Positions 33,034 to 46,400 of a stretch of 64,000 bases of DNA are shown piece after piece (the first letter of the stretch is position 1; every line of letters begins with the position of its first letter). A program made the translations under genes and the position numbers. This DNA comes from Calycina herbarum (taxonomy: Eukaryota > Ascomycota > Leotiomycetes > Helotiales > Pezizellaceae): the NCBI GenBank assembly GCA_001414485.1, contig LLEY01000082.1, forward strand, positions 186,001-250,000, written 5' to 3'. The notes under the pieces are model-generated. The model was not told the DNA's origin and made no database searches. It was given only the letters and a program-made list of their open reading frames with translations.

Positions 33034-36000
33034 TATATATCTTTTACATTCTCTAGTAACTTCTAGTTTAAGATGTCTTAGATCTTTACTAAATCTATTT
33101 CTATTTTCTCTAAGCTAAATACCTATTTTAGAAAAAGTATCTAAGTTACTTCAAACTTATATTTCAAGAGCTTTAACTAAGAATTCACTTTTATAAGTCG
33201 TTATAAAACTTCTTTAACATATCTCTTATATTCTTCTTCTTTTTCTAAGAAGATTAAAATATTATCTAGGTAATAGATTACTATTACTTCTAAAAGATCT
33301 CCTAAAATATTATTATTTTATTTCTAATATATAGCTAGTATATTTATAAAAGCCTAATAGTAAGATAAATACTATCTTCTATTCGTCTCTAACTTTTATT
33401 TATATAAGTCTATAAGTATTTTATTAATCTAGTTTTATAAATCGTACTACCTTACTTAACTTATCTTATAAGTATTAGCTAAGTAGTAGTAGATAAGTAT
33501 TCTTAACTATAACGTAATTTACTTCTTAGTAATTAATATATACTCTCCTGTCTAGATCGTCTTTCTTCTTAATAATAAGTATATTTAAAGTAATTAGCAA
33601 CTTAGATTTTCTAATATATCTCTTCTTAATACCTTCTTTTATATAACTTTCTATTCTTTATAAGCTTTTCTAGTTATATAACTAAAGCTTCTACTTTAAG
33701 AGGTAATAACTCTCTTTTAATTTAATCTTATAATCTTATAAGTAATATTCTAGCAAGGCTTATAAGTCTTCTAGGTTTTTAAACAAAGCTTTAAATTCTC
33801 TATACTACATAGGTATTTCGTTATCAGCTGTTCTACTAACCTGTAGAGGACCCTAGACTAGGTGTTCTAGCGTCTTAGAAGAGGTAATACTAACCTTATT
33901 CTAGCTTTATAGTTATAATTATAAACCTATATAATTATATTAACTAAAGGTTATTTTCTAAGCTTTCTAGTTACTATCTAGATTATATTCTTAAATCTAT
34001 AGTATACTAAGTATCGCTTTCTTATTCTCTATTTTAATAATATTAAATTATATATCTAAATAGTATTCTTTAATAGTAATCTTTATTAGAATAGTTTACT
34101 AATTAATAATTCCGTCCTAGTATACAACGTCTATTCTATTAACCACTCCTAAGTAGTAAGGCCTTATACCTTTAATTAGGACGTTTAGCTTCTTCTAAGC
34201 TACTAGAGAAAGGAAATTACCTATTACTCTAGAATTAATTAAGACTTAGAGTTCCTTTTCTCTTATCTTCGCTATTACTATAAGTTAATTTTCTCTAGAT
34301 ATAGCGTTTAACTCTTCTATAGTAGTATAATTTTCCGGTTTAATATAATAAACCTTAAATCTTCTCTTACTATTATCTCTTTTTTAAGAGCTTAGGAAGA
34401 ATATTACTTTTTCATTATCGGAAAAAGCTACTTCATATACTAGACTATCTTCTACAGTTCTCTTAGGTTCTAGAAGTGTTCCTATAAAACGTCTTTCTAT
34501 AAACTAATCTAATAATACTTATAGTTCGTACTTATAGTTCGTACTAAACCTATTTAATAGTTGCTCTATATAAGGTTTTAGTAGTCTATTACTTATCTTT
34601 TATAGGTTAGTAGAATTCCTAGATTAGGTTAGCTTAAGAGTCTACCTTAGTAACTCTAAACATTCGCTAGTCCTCTAATCCTTTAAATACTATTATAACT
34701 CCTTTTTTAACTCTTAATACCTAATATTTCTTATTAATTTCTAACTTATAATCTTAACTAGAGAGGTAGGTAGTTATATCCGACTTTAGATATCTATTAT
34801 ATTTATTAAATCCCTCTAAGTAATACTACTGCTATTTAGTAGTATTATCCTTTAAATTAGTAACCTTCTATAGATCTCCCTTCTCTAGGTAGTTATTCAG
34901 TATTATCTATTCTAGTTCTAGCTTCTTAAACTTAATAGTTTCTTTACTATTAATAGAGCTAACTATAGTTACTCGATCTTAATTATTCCTTACTATCTTA
35001 TAAGTAGTTAAGATAGTAGGATTAATTCCTTAAGTAGAATATAGGTTTTAGAAATTAGGTTTCTATTCTTCTATATATACCTATCTATTTCCTCTCTTAA
35101 AGGTTCTGATAAATACCTATGTTTCTCCTTCTTTAGGTTTATATATTCTAGGATTTACCTCTAATAAGTTAGATTCTAACTCTAATAACTCTAATAAACT
35201 TATTAATAGTAGTGATTTATATTCTATCTAAAGAGGCAATTTATAATCTATTTCCGACTATATATTATAATATTCTTTAAGTAATAGATCTCTATTATTA
35301 TTAGTATCTTATACCTTACTGATTTATAACTTAATTCCTTTGTTTAGCTATAAGTATATAGTGCCTACTGTTGTCTCTATAGTATCTGTTTTAATTTATA
35401 TGCTATATTCTCTAGCTTCGAGTTCCTCGTCCGTAAGTTCAATTTTGTCGAGTAAAACTACTTCCTTATAAACTATAGCGTTAATTCGTCTCTTTCTATT
35501 AGAGTCTTTCTTCTTACTATACTTATTTACTCTATAGCTAAGAAGGCTATAGTTATAACATAAGTTCTACTCGCGTCGACGATTTCGCTTCTCCTAGGAA
35601 AGTCCTCCTTTCTTTTAAAAGGTTTTCTTCTATATAGCGTTTACTTCCTTACTATGTTTATTAGTATAAGAGTACTTCTACTTTCCTAACTCTTAACTCT
35701 TTTCTCTATATCTAGGGTTACTCTTCCTAAATTCGTCTAGGTAGTTATCTAACTAAATAACCTCCTTAATTATACTTATAATAGTTAAGAACTATATATT
35801 CTACTTAGCTATCTTCTTATAGATATATACCTTTAATCCTCTATAGAAGAGTTCTATAAGAGCGATAGTATCCTACTCTAATTTCGTTTTATAGTATTAA
35901 AACTTATTAGTATAATCTATTATAGATCCGGTTTAGTATAACTCTAAAAGCTTATATATAGCTGTTTAGATCGTGTTAAAGTCTCTAAAGACTTTTCTAA

Positions 36001-36476
36001 TAGTTGCTTTAAATCTCCTCTAAGATTTAAATATAATCTTAGTTAATTCTATCTTTCTATCTTTATTCTTATTCTTAAAGAAGTCCTCTAAATATAGCTA
36101 AGCCTATTCTAACGCTAATCCCCTAAGGTAGGAGATAGCAAAGATAGTTTATAAATTATAATTACCTTCGAATTTATTAGAATTAAAGTTAAAGTAGATA
36201 TTTATTTAAAGAAGGAATAAGTCTAGTTCCTTTTACTTCCTATAATATATATCTAGTATCTTAACTTTAATAGTTTTAAGTACTTCGACCTTATAAGACT
36301 TAGAGGCGTCTAGTATACTAATATTATCGTCGTTCCTAGCTAAGTATATACTAGCAGGTATTCGTCTAGTAGTACTTCTAGACGTTTCTACGATATTAGT
36401 TTAACTAGTATTTAAGCTAGCTACGGCGGGGGTTGCTAGGGCTATAGCGACTGAACTTCTAAGCAGGTGCTTAAAG

Positions 36477-36914
36477 TATAATAAAACTTAAATAAAATAA
36501 ACAAAGATAACTAAGTCTCGAAGGTTAGTATATAGGTAGGAAGTATAGATACGCTAGGTTGTTTACTTAGAAGTAAACTCGTTACTTATATTAAAGATAT
36601 TAAATAAGATAATAAGATTAATAACTAAAGTTAAGTACGAAGCTTCTATCTAATAGTAGACGTGCCAGTCTTATATAGAACTATAGTCCCCTGTTCTAAT
36701 CGCTCTAGTCGCTTACTCTAATCGCTTTAGTCGACAGGCGACTTAAGCGACTTAGGCGACTAGGTCACGTGATGTTTCTTACCCAAAGAAATCCATGGAT
36801 CGCTTAGCTAGTCTAAGGATCCCTCTTTTGTTTATAAGAGTTTCCGATAGTGCTTAACCTGTTAGAGCGCCGCCTAGTCTTTACTTATTATATACTTATA
36901 CGTGATTCGTAACA
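36477..36914 (-). repeat. A3 5' LTR
   Basis: 438 bp, ending CGTGATTCGTAACA. It keeps more C (for example CACGTGATG near 36,766, against TTATATAATA in the 3' copy), so the two LTRs were mutated unequally. Confidence 0.9.
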
Positions 36915-37194
36915 GATAGTTAGCTAGATAGGTAGAGATATTAGAAGAGTTTAATATTTTATTTAATATATAAAGAGAATATTAAACGCTTAAGCTAATA
37001 CTCTTCGCTAGAAACTAGAGTATAAAGAAAACAAAGAGTATAAGAAGATTATAATCTTAAAAACTCTTAAGAATAGAGACTTAGCTTTTATAATTTATAA
37101 AATCGCTACTATAAGAGATAAAAATCCTTAGTAAGAAAAGATATAGTAGGTATAAGAAAAAGATCGACTAGAGTTAGCTAAATAGAAAGATATA

Positions 37195-37657
37195 TATAAC
37201 GAAACTTAAACGAACTAAACAAAGATAACTAAGTCTCGAAGGTTAGTATATAAGTAAGAAGTATAGACGCGATAGTTTATTTACTTAGAAGTGAACTCGT
37301 TACTTATATCAAAGATATTAAATAAGATAATAAGATTAATAACTAAAGTTAAGTACGAAGCTTCTATCTAATAGCAGAAGTACTAGTCTTATATAGAACC
37401 TTCGTTCTCTAAGTATATCGCCTACATCGCTTATATCGTCTATATCGCTCGCGATTAGGGCGATCAGGGCGATTAAGGTAATCACGTTACGTGACTACAT
37501 ATGACTTCTAATAGTCTTATAATAGTAAGATCCTAAAACTCTTAAATACCTTTCGTATTACTAATTTCCTCTTATATTACCTTCCTTTCCTAGATGTCGT
37601 ACCTTGTTCTATTAGAGCGCTGTCTAGACTACTTACTACTTTCTATGATTTGTAATA
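37195..37657 (-). mobile_element. Solo gypsy LTR A5
   Basis: 463 bp, TATAACGAAACTTAAACG to GATTTGTAATA, flanked by ATATA on both sides (37,190-37,194, 37,658-37,662). No internal region, so it is the product of LTR-LTR recombination. Its variable block is built of ATCGC / GCGAT motifs, like the LTR of A0. It lies in the integrase part of A2. Confidence 0.9.
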
Positions 37658-38625
37658 ATATACTATCTAACCTAGTTTATAGAAGGGATTTCGCTAATAT
37701 TTATTATACTACAAATAAGTATAATAATAAAGAAAGATATAGAAATAAAAAGTTATAGGTTCTAAAGTTATATATAAGAGAATTTATTAAAGAATATTAT
37801 TTAGTACTAGCTTATAAATACTAGAGAGTTTATTAAACTCTCTAAAGAATAAAATAATACTACTATATTAATCGATTATCTACGATAGTTAAGGAAGTAA
37901 TAGTAGAATATAATACCTATACTAGGAATAAAGCTTTCTACTATACTTCTTATAAATAGATAAATACTACTCTAATACTATAAATACCTTAGAGATTAAT
38001 ATCTTATAATTTTATTATTAAATTACTAAAATCTAAAGATCTAATAATAGGAGTTAAGTATAACTTAATCCTAGTTATTATAGAATAACTTATAAAATAT
38101 ATAATTTTAGTACTATATATAGAGTTAAGTATAGCTAAGGAATTAGTATTCGTATTTTTTAAAGAAGTAGTCTTAAGATATAGACTACTAGAAGAAATAC
38201 TCTTAGATAGAGATAAACTCTTTACTTCTAAATTTTAGATCGCTCTTATAAAACGATTAGATATAAAAAGAAAGCTCTTAATAGCTTTTTACTTTTAAAC
38301 AAATAGAGGAAATAAATAGATAAATTAAGTAGTTAAAACATATCTTCGTTATTATATAAACTACTAGTAAAACAACTAGGTAGAACTATTACCTTTGGTA
38401 TAGTTTACTTATAATAGTTTAGTAATAGAAATAACACTTATTATACTATTTTATACTAACTTTAGATATAAATTAATAGTATATTAAGAACTACTATCTA
38501 CGACTATTAATAATTAGCTTACTTATATTTAGGTTTTAAAAATTAAGAGATTATATAAAGAACTTATAAAAGACTTATAGTTTATTACTAAAAGAAACGC
38601 GTACTACTATAATAAACGACGTATA

Positions 38626-40032
38626 GTACTAGGTGATAAGTCTAAGCTATTTAAGCGAGCGGCGGGTTCCTCTACTATTACTATCTCTACAAAAGAGAGT
38701 GAATTATAAGTAATATATACTAGAATTAGATAAGAAGTTACTATAAAGAACCTCTTAGGTCTAGTCTATATTATAAGCTATCTAACTTAAAAAAGTAACT
38801 AAAAATAAGCCTAGTACTTTATATACTATCTATCCGCCGCGATATAGACTTCTATTCTAGAGAATATACTCTTATAGAGACAGTTAAAGAAGCTTTTATC
38901 TAAAGTATCCTAGGCTGCTTATAGAGCACTTTCAAGCCTCTGCTTTGAATACTCACTCTTAGAAGTGTTTATAGCTATATTAGAGAATATCTTAAAGACT
39001 CTTACTTTAAGGATCTACTAAATATACTCGATTAGGTTAAGATCTAGAGAGTAAGAGAGCTAATTCTTAACTATGTCGATCTTATACTTTGTAAACCACT
39101 CTTTAATCTTACTAGTAGTATAAATAGAAGTATTATCTTATATAAAGAGATACCCCCCGCCTTCCTCTTCTAACTTCTCGAACTGTGGTTTCACTTCCGC
39201 CTCGAGGACCTCTAAGTAGCTTTCTACTAAGTACTTATACTTTATAGACTTAAAATCTCGATCTATAATATAGAGATTAGATCGCGTGTTATTCTAGAAG
39301 CAACCCTAGACTATAACCTTTATATTCTTCTTATAGTTATAAGCCTAGACTATTTCCTAGTTCTAGACTTAGTTTATAGTACGGAACATCTATTCTACTC
39401 TTTTACTCTGCCTCTGCTCTACTAAACACTTATCGCTCTAATATATTAAGTCTTATTCCTTCTTAGTTATATACCTCTACTTTAGATACTATACTAGACG
39501 TTTAGTAGTATTAACTGCGGTAAGTAGAGAGCGGCGTCAAGCCCGCTAGTTTGTAATACCGTTGTTGCTAAGGATCGTCTTAAGAGTAGTTGTCTTAAAA
39601 GTAAGCTAGTATACTATAATAACCTGTACGTAGGTGTTCTTAGGATTAAGTCGGACGTGTCGTAGTATATATCGTACGTCTGCTTCGGAGTATTCTTTTA
39701 GCCTACCTATTCGTAGTAGAGAGTCGCCGTCGATATAGAAGTTATCGAGAGAGAGAGTGCTTTATACTACTCTGCGGGAGACATCGAGGACCGTAGCTAT
39801 CTCTTTTTCTTTAGCTCTCTTATAGGCTATGCTAGCGATACAGCCTCTTTAGTAGAGTGATAGTTCGTAATTAAAGTCTCTTATCTTCGAGATATTAGCT
39901 AGAGGCTTACGGATTAGAGGTATATTAAGAAAGATATATATATAGGAAAGAAGAAGGTTAGAGAACGCGTTACGTTATTTAAGTAGGTTTTACGTCGCTC
40001 GCTTAAAATAGCTTAGACTTTCCGACTGGTAC
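38626..40032 (-). mobile_element. Tc1/mariner-like transposon D, 1,407 bp
   Basis: TA at 38,624-38,625 and 40,033-40,034. Terminal inverted repeats start GTACTAGGTGATAAGTCTAA, and right and left agree for about 45 bases. The minus-strand relic shows Tc1-type DDE blocks: VMVQGCFWNNTRS, then YLFMQDNTSIY, then WPPYSPDLNPIEHIWW and RVFEMFPDI. The motif WPPYSPDLNPIE is well preserved, and this element keeps more CA/TG than its surroundings. Stops remain, so it is inactive. It lies in the integrase-to-chromodomain part of A2. Confidence 0.9.
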
Positions 40033-40224
40033 TATAGTTAGAAGCTAATACTAAAAGAGAGAGATAAAGTCTACTTAGTATAAAAAAATATTAATACGAA
40101 AAGACTAAGTAATAAACTAGACTATAAAAAACTTAGACTATTTAAAATTAAACGAGTTAGAAGACCTTTAAATTATAAACTAGTACTACTAAAAATAATA
40201 AACATCTATCTAGTATTCTATATA

Positions 40225-42085
40225 ACGTAGTATACTAGGACCTTGTAATTATTAGAACCTTATAAATTTTTTCCTACTCTACTACTTTAAAATATAATAA
40301 AACTACTATAATATATTAAATTAATTAAAACTACTTAGAATCTAATAAACTAGATATATCTATAACTTCTTAATATATCTGTGTATTATAACTAGTTTTT
40401 CTATAAGTGTTATAACGTCGCTAAGTCGTTTATTCTTTATCTTCTCTACTCTCTCTAGAGCGCTTATTACGTCGAACCTACTCCTCTGTATTCTTCTAAG
40501 CTAATCCGTCTTATATATCCTCTATAGTAAGTACACCTTCTTCTTAGATACGGGTATTTTTAGCTCTCTAGCGTTTACTAAGAGCTTTATTTACTATTCG
40601 AAGTATATAGACCTTAGCTGATAAGAGGGTTACCTTATAAGCTAATTACTCTATACCTTTTACTAACGAAGTAATTATCTAGAAAATAGGTATTAGCGAG
40701 CTTCCTTAGTAACGAGTAATACGATCCTTAACAAGAGTTGATTACGAAAGAGCTTTAGAAGGGTTACGAGGAGTCTAGGAGACCTAGGAGGTAGCGTTAG
40801 CAGAGGGAGGTCTAGTAAGTATAGAAGTCTATAACTTAATATTAAGCTTTAAGATCATAGTCTAGGGTTCTAGAGGTACTAGACTAGCTCTATAGAACCC
40901 AGCTTTGGCGTTTTAGGTTATTATTAACTAGTTATAGACTATATAAAACATAAGAAAGAACTCGACCTTAGTAATATAGTTTATATAAGTCTTAATAAAG
41001 GTCTCGATTTAACGCCTATATATACGTTTAAGAATACTAAAACACCTAACGTCGAGTAGCTAGGTTAGATAAGACGAATAAGGAGGTAGGTAAAGAGTAA
41101 TAATATTATATAACTTATAATACTCTTAGAATACTACTAATTTATAACTCTTATACTTATCTAGAACTAATATTTAATATAGCTCTTTTATATAACTACG
41201 AGTATACTTATCGAAGTATTCTAGCTATTCTAAGTCTATCTTATTATTAGTCTATCGATTACTAGTTAGTTTAATAACCTAGTTATTAGGAAGACTACTC
41301 TTAGTATACTAACTAGTAAGGTGATTTTTCTCTTAAACTACTAAGAATAGAGAGATACTTAAACCCTCTCTATTAATATAAACAATTGCTATAGCCTATT
41401 CCCGATTACCTAGCTAGACAGCCTTACCTCTACTACGTCGATTAGTACGTATAATAACTATTCTAGCGTAGATAACATCTATTATAAAACCAGTCTTGTT
41501 AAAGTTATAGAAATCGTAGTCTTAGATCCTATATTTCGCTTATATATTCTCTACTAGTTAAAACCACGTACTAATTAGCTTAGGATCTTCGTATAAGACT
41601 CTTTAGAAATCGTAAACGCGATTAAAACGCGTCTTTAGTTTTAGACGTTGTTATATAAATCGTTATACCTAGTTCTTTCTAACGTGTTATTCTCTACGTA
41701 ACTCGAGTATATAATTTACTATATCTTCTATACTACCTAGCTAGGGTGTAAATCCTCTTATATCTAGATTAAGTATATTTTAAATAATTACTTCCTCTTC
41801 TATTATAGTTATTTTATAATTTACTAGCCGGCGTTCGCTAAGAGTAGTTCAACTAGCTATTCTATTAGTAAGTATAGAATAAGAGACTCTATATAGCTTC
41901 GCAGCTTTACTACAGTTTATTTATTTAGATAATCGAATAGCTTCGATAGCTAGGATAATTCGAGCTTCTTAGGTTTAAGATTCTATTAGGTAGTTATTAA
42001 GAAAACGCGTATTAAAGTTAGAGGTAGTAGAGTAGAGAAAAGATCTACGAGGTTCTAATAATCACGAGGTCCTAGTATACTACGT
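40225..42085 (-). mobile_element. Pogo/Fot1-like transposon C2, 1,861 bp
   Basis: TA at 40,223-40,224 and 42,086-42,087. A same-length, inverted copy of C1, with the transposase relic on the minus strand. Relics and stop positions parallel C1 but differ in detail, so the two were mutated separately. It lies just before the chromodomain of A2. Confidence 0.88.
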
Positions 42086-42276
42086 TATCCTTACTTGAAC
42101 TAGTACTACTAGTAGCTCTACTAGCTCTGATTATAGAAATTCAACTAGTAAACTTAAACGCTAAATACGAAGTTAAGAGGATTCTTAACTATAAACTTAT
42201 TAGAGAATAAATTAAGTACGTAGTTAAATAGTTAGATTACCTATATTTAGAGAATACTTAGAAACTAAGAAGTAAT

Positions 42277-42722
42277 TATAACGAAACTTAAACGAACTAA
42301 ATAAAGATAACTAAGTCTCGAAGGTTAGTATATAAGTAAGAGGTATAAACGCGATAGGTTATTTACTTAGAAGTAAACTCGTTACTTATATTAAAGATAT
42401 TAAATAAGATAATAAGATTAATAACTAAAGTTAAGTATAAAGCTTCTATCTAATAGCAGATATACTAGTATATATAAGACCTCTCGTACTACCTAGATCC
42501 CTATATAAGCCTAGATCCCTAGATCTCTCTAGATCTCTTAAGAGATCTAAGAGGATCTATTATATAACTACTAACGATTATCTAATAGTAAGATCCTAGA
42601 ATATCTAAATACTTTTATATTACTAATTCCCTCTTATACTACCTTCTATTTCCTAGATATTATATCTTATTCTATTAGAGCGCTATCTAGACTACTTACT
42701 ACGTATAATATAATTTATAATA
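42277..42722 (-). repeat. A6 3' LTR
   Basis: 446 bp, TATAACGAAACTTAAACG to AATTTATAATA. The variable block near 42,490-42,560 holds AGATCTCTTAAGAGATCT and CTAGATCCCT motifs like A1, with an extra partial duplication. Confidence 0.9.
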
Positions 42723-42999
42723 CTATTCTCTTCTTAGCCTAGTATATTCTTATATTTAAGTATAAGCTAAGGAACTTAGTTAAGGTACTAATAGTATTCT
42801 TTTCTTTTTATTATATTCTACCTTATATAGAAAAAGAAAGAAGAATAAATACTTCTTATAAAAAGTATTAAAATAGTTTATAATTAAATATTACTATATT
42901 CTTAATATACTTCTTAAAAGCGTAGTTATTTTATTAATTTCTTCTAATCTTCTTAATATTCTAAATACGTTTAGTTAAAGCTAAAATATAATAGAACCA

Positions 43000-43420
43000 A
43001 CGATATTTAAAAGAAGAACGTTCTTTATACTAGCGACTAGACCTTTATTAAAAGATAAGAGGAGAAGCTAGAAAGAGAGAAGAAGGAGACGATAGTAAAG
43101 ATTCTATAGTTATAAAAGTAGAAGGCCTTTCTTAAAGAAAGATAACATAAGATATCTTATTAAGAGCTTCGTTTTCTTAATAAACTCGATACTACTAAGG
43201 AGGTAGAAAAGAAAGAGAAGAAGGAGAAAGAAAGAGAGGAATAAGAGTAGTAAGAGGTAGAGGTTGTCTATCTAGCAGCTCTACTTATTCCTACTAGTTT
43301 TCAATCTAAGATAGTTCTTAACCTAGCCTTTCTTATAGCTTTTCCTTTAAACTATAAAATATAAATAAACCTAGGTTTTTCTAATAAAACTTCTAAAGTT
43401 CTACTTAGTAATAGTTAAGA
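43000..43420 (+). pseudogene. Antisense coding relic in gypsy A6 3' region
   Basis: Same place and character as in A1 and A3: a plus-strand Glu/Lys/Gln-rich coiled-coil frame (KKEKEERE-type repeats about 43,205-43,260) followed by a Ser/Leu-rich tail. Stops come mainly from Gln codons. Confidence 0.4.
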
Positions 43421-46400
43421 TTACTTCTTAGCTCTTAAGTATTTTCTAAGTATAAGTTATCTAACTATTTAATTAAATACTTAACTTATCTTCTAATAAG
43501 TTTATAGTTAAGAATCTTTTTAACTTTATATTTAATATTTAGATTTACTAGTTAAATTTCTATAATTAGAGCTAGTAGTACTCCTAGTAGTACTAGTTTA
43601 AGTAAGAATATATAGAATACTAGATAGATGTTTATTATTTATAATAGTACTAATTTATAATTTAAAGCTTCTCTAACTTATTTAATTTTAAATAGTCTAA
43701 GTTTTTTATAATCTAATTTATTACTTAGTCTTTTTATATTAATATTTTTCTATACTAAGTAGACTTTATCTCTCTCTTTTAGTATTAGCTCTTAACTATA
43801 TTATTTATTATAGTAGTATATATTTCTTTTAGCTATAAATTATAAATCTTTTATAAGTTCTTTATATAGACTTTTAATTTTTAAGACATAAATATAAGTA
43901 AGTTAGTTATTAATAGTTATTAATAGTAGTTCTTAATATATTAATAATTTATACTTAAAGTTAATATAAAATAGTATAATAAGTATTATTTCTATTATTA
44001 AACTATTATAAATAAACTATACTAAAAGTAATAGTTCTACTTAATTATTTTACTAGTAGTTTATATAATAATAAAGGTGTATTTTAATTACTTAATTTAT
44101 TTGTTTATTTCCTTTATTTATTTAAGAGTAAAAAGCTATAAAAAGCTTCCTTTTTATACTTAATCGTTCTATAAGAGCAATCTAAAATTTTAAGATAAAG
44201 AGTTTATCTTAGTCTAAGAGTATTTCTTCTAATAGTTTATATCTTAAGACTACTTCTCTAAGGAATATAAATACTAATTCCTTAGCTATACTTAATTCTA
44301 TATATACTATTAGAATTATATATTTTATAAGTTATTTTATAATAACTAGGATTAAGTTATACTTAACTTCTATTATTAGATCTTTAGATTTTAGTAATTT
44401 AATAATAAAATCTGAAGATATCGACTTCTAAGATATCTATAGTATTAGAGTAGTGTTTATCTATTTATAAGAAGTATCGTAGGAAGTCTTATTCCTAGTA
44501 TAGGTATTATATTCTACTATTACCTCTTTAACTATTATAGATAACTGATTAACATAGTAGTATTATCTGATTCTTTATAGAGTTCGACGAACTCTCTAGT
44601 ATCTATAAGCTATTACTAAATAATATTCTTTAATAAATTCTCTTATATATAACTCTAGAACTTATAGCTTTCTATTTCTATATCTTTCTTAGTTATTTCA
44701 CTTATTTATAGTATAGTAAATATTAGCGAAATCTCTTTTATTAACTAGGTTAGATAGTATATTCTCCTATTTAGCTAATTCTAGTTAATCCTTTTTCTAT
44801 ATCTACTATATCTTTTCCTATTATAGATCTTTATCTTTTATAGTAGTAATTTCATAGATTATAAGAGCTAGGTTCTTATTCTTAAGAGGCTTTAAGATTA
44901 TAATTTTCTTATACTCTTTATTTCTCTCGTATCTAGGTTTCTAGCTAAGAGTATTAGCTTAAGTATTTAATATTCTCTTTATATATTAAATAATAATATT
45001 AAACTCTCTTAATATCTCTAACTATCTAGCTAACTATCTAGTTATAAGTTCCTTAGTTATTATAAACGTTCTAAGGTTCTTATAGTTAAATAAAACCGTG
45101 ACTTAGTACTTTACTAGCTATAAATAGATTCTCTAGTATTCTAAGGCTAATACTATAGTAAGTAATTCTTTATTAAAGATGTTATAGTTTTATTATAATA
45201 GATTAAATATCTTAGAATAATATATAATAGATATAAGCTTCTTTTTATTATTTAGTTATAAGTAGATTATATCTACTACTATATTTAAGACATCTATTTT
45301 AATTATACTAGGTTTATCTATATTAAAATTATATAAAATAGGTTTTTCTATAAACTTTACTTTAATTTTCTAAAAAGCGTTCTTAGCTTATTTATTTTAA
45401 ATAAATTTAATAGCCTTTTTTACTAGTATTAATATTAGTTTAGTAATCTTTATATAGTCTTAAATAAATAGATAATAAAAGTTTATAAATCTAAGAAAGA
45501 ACTATATATCTTTAACGTTCTCTAGTAATTTCTAGTTTAAGATGTCTTAGATCTTTACTAGATCTATTTTCATTTTCTCTTAACTAAATATCTATTCTAA
45601 GAAAAGTGTTTAAGTTACTCTAAACTTGTACTTTAAGAGCTTTAATTAAGAGTTTACTTTTAAAAGTTAGTATAGAACTTCTTTAATATATCTCTTATAT
45701 TCTTCTTCTCTTTTTAAGAAGATTAAGATATTATCTAGATAATAGATTACTATTACTCTTAGAAGATCTTTTAAAATATTATTATTTTATCTCTAATATA
45801 TAGCTAGTATATTATATAGTCTAAATAGTATAACTATATATTTATAAAGACCTAATAGTAAAGTAAATACTATCTTCTATTTATCTCTAACTTTTATTTA
45901 TATAAGTTTATAAGCGTTTTATTAATCTAGTTTTATAAATCGTACTACTTTATCTAACTTATCTTATAAGTATTAGCTAAGTAGTAGTAGATAAGCGTTC
46001 TTAACTATAGTATAGTTTACTTCTTAGTAATTAATATATACTCTCTCTTCTAAGTTATCTTTTTTCTTAATAATACGTATATTTAAGGTAATATATAACT
46101 TAGATTTCCTAATATATCCTTTCTTAATACCTTCTTTTATATAACTTTCTATTCTTTAAAGACTTTTCTAGTTATATAACTAAAGCTTCTACTTCGAGAG
46201 ATAATAACTCTCTTTTAATTTAATCTTATAATCCTATAAGTAATATTCTAGTAAAGTTTATAAGTCTTCTAGGTTTTTAAACAAAGCCTTAACTTCTATA
46301 TACTATATAGGTATTTTACTATCAGCTATTTTACTAACCTATAAAGGACCCTAGATAAAGTGTTCTAGTATCTTAGAAAAGGTAGCACTAACCTTGTTCT

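Larger units (their letters stand above)
28026..36914 (-). mobile_element. Ty3/gypsy element A3, holding pogo C1
   Basis: TSD GATAG (28,021-28,025 and 36,915-36,919). Without C1 it is about 7.03 kb. Read right to left: 5' LTR 36,477-36,914; gag about 35,500-36,460 with a zinc-knuckle relic near 35,510-35,580; protease about 34,150-34,500; RT 33,036-34,000 and on past C1 to about 31,000; integrase about 29,550-30,650; chromodomain relic 29,438-29,238 (the chromodomain-like IEIQLINLNTKYEVKRILN is still open); 3' LTR 28,026-28,462. Many stops. The LTRs still start TGTAACG and end TAACA, so it is less mutated at the ends than A1 or A6. Confidence 0.9.
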
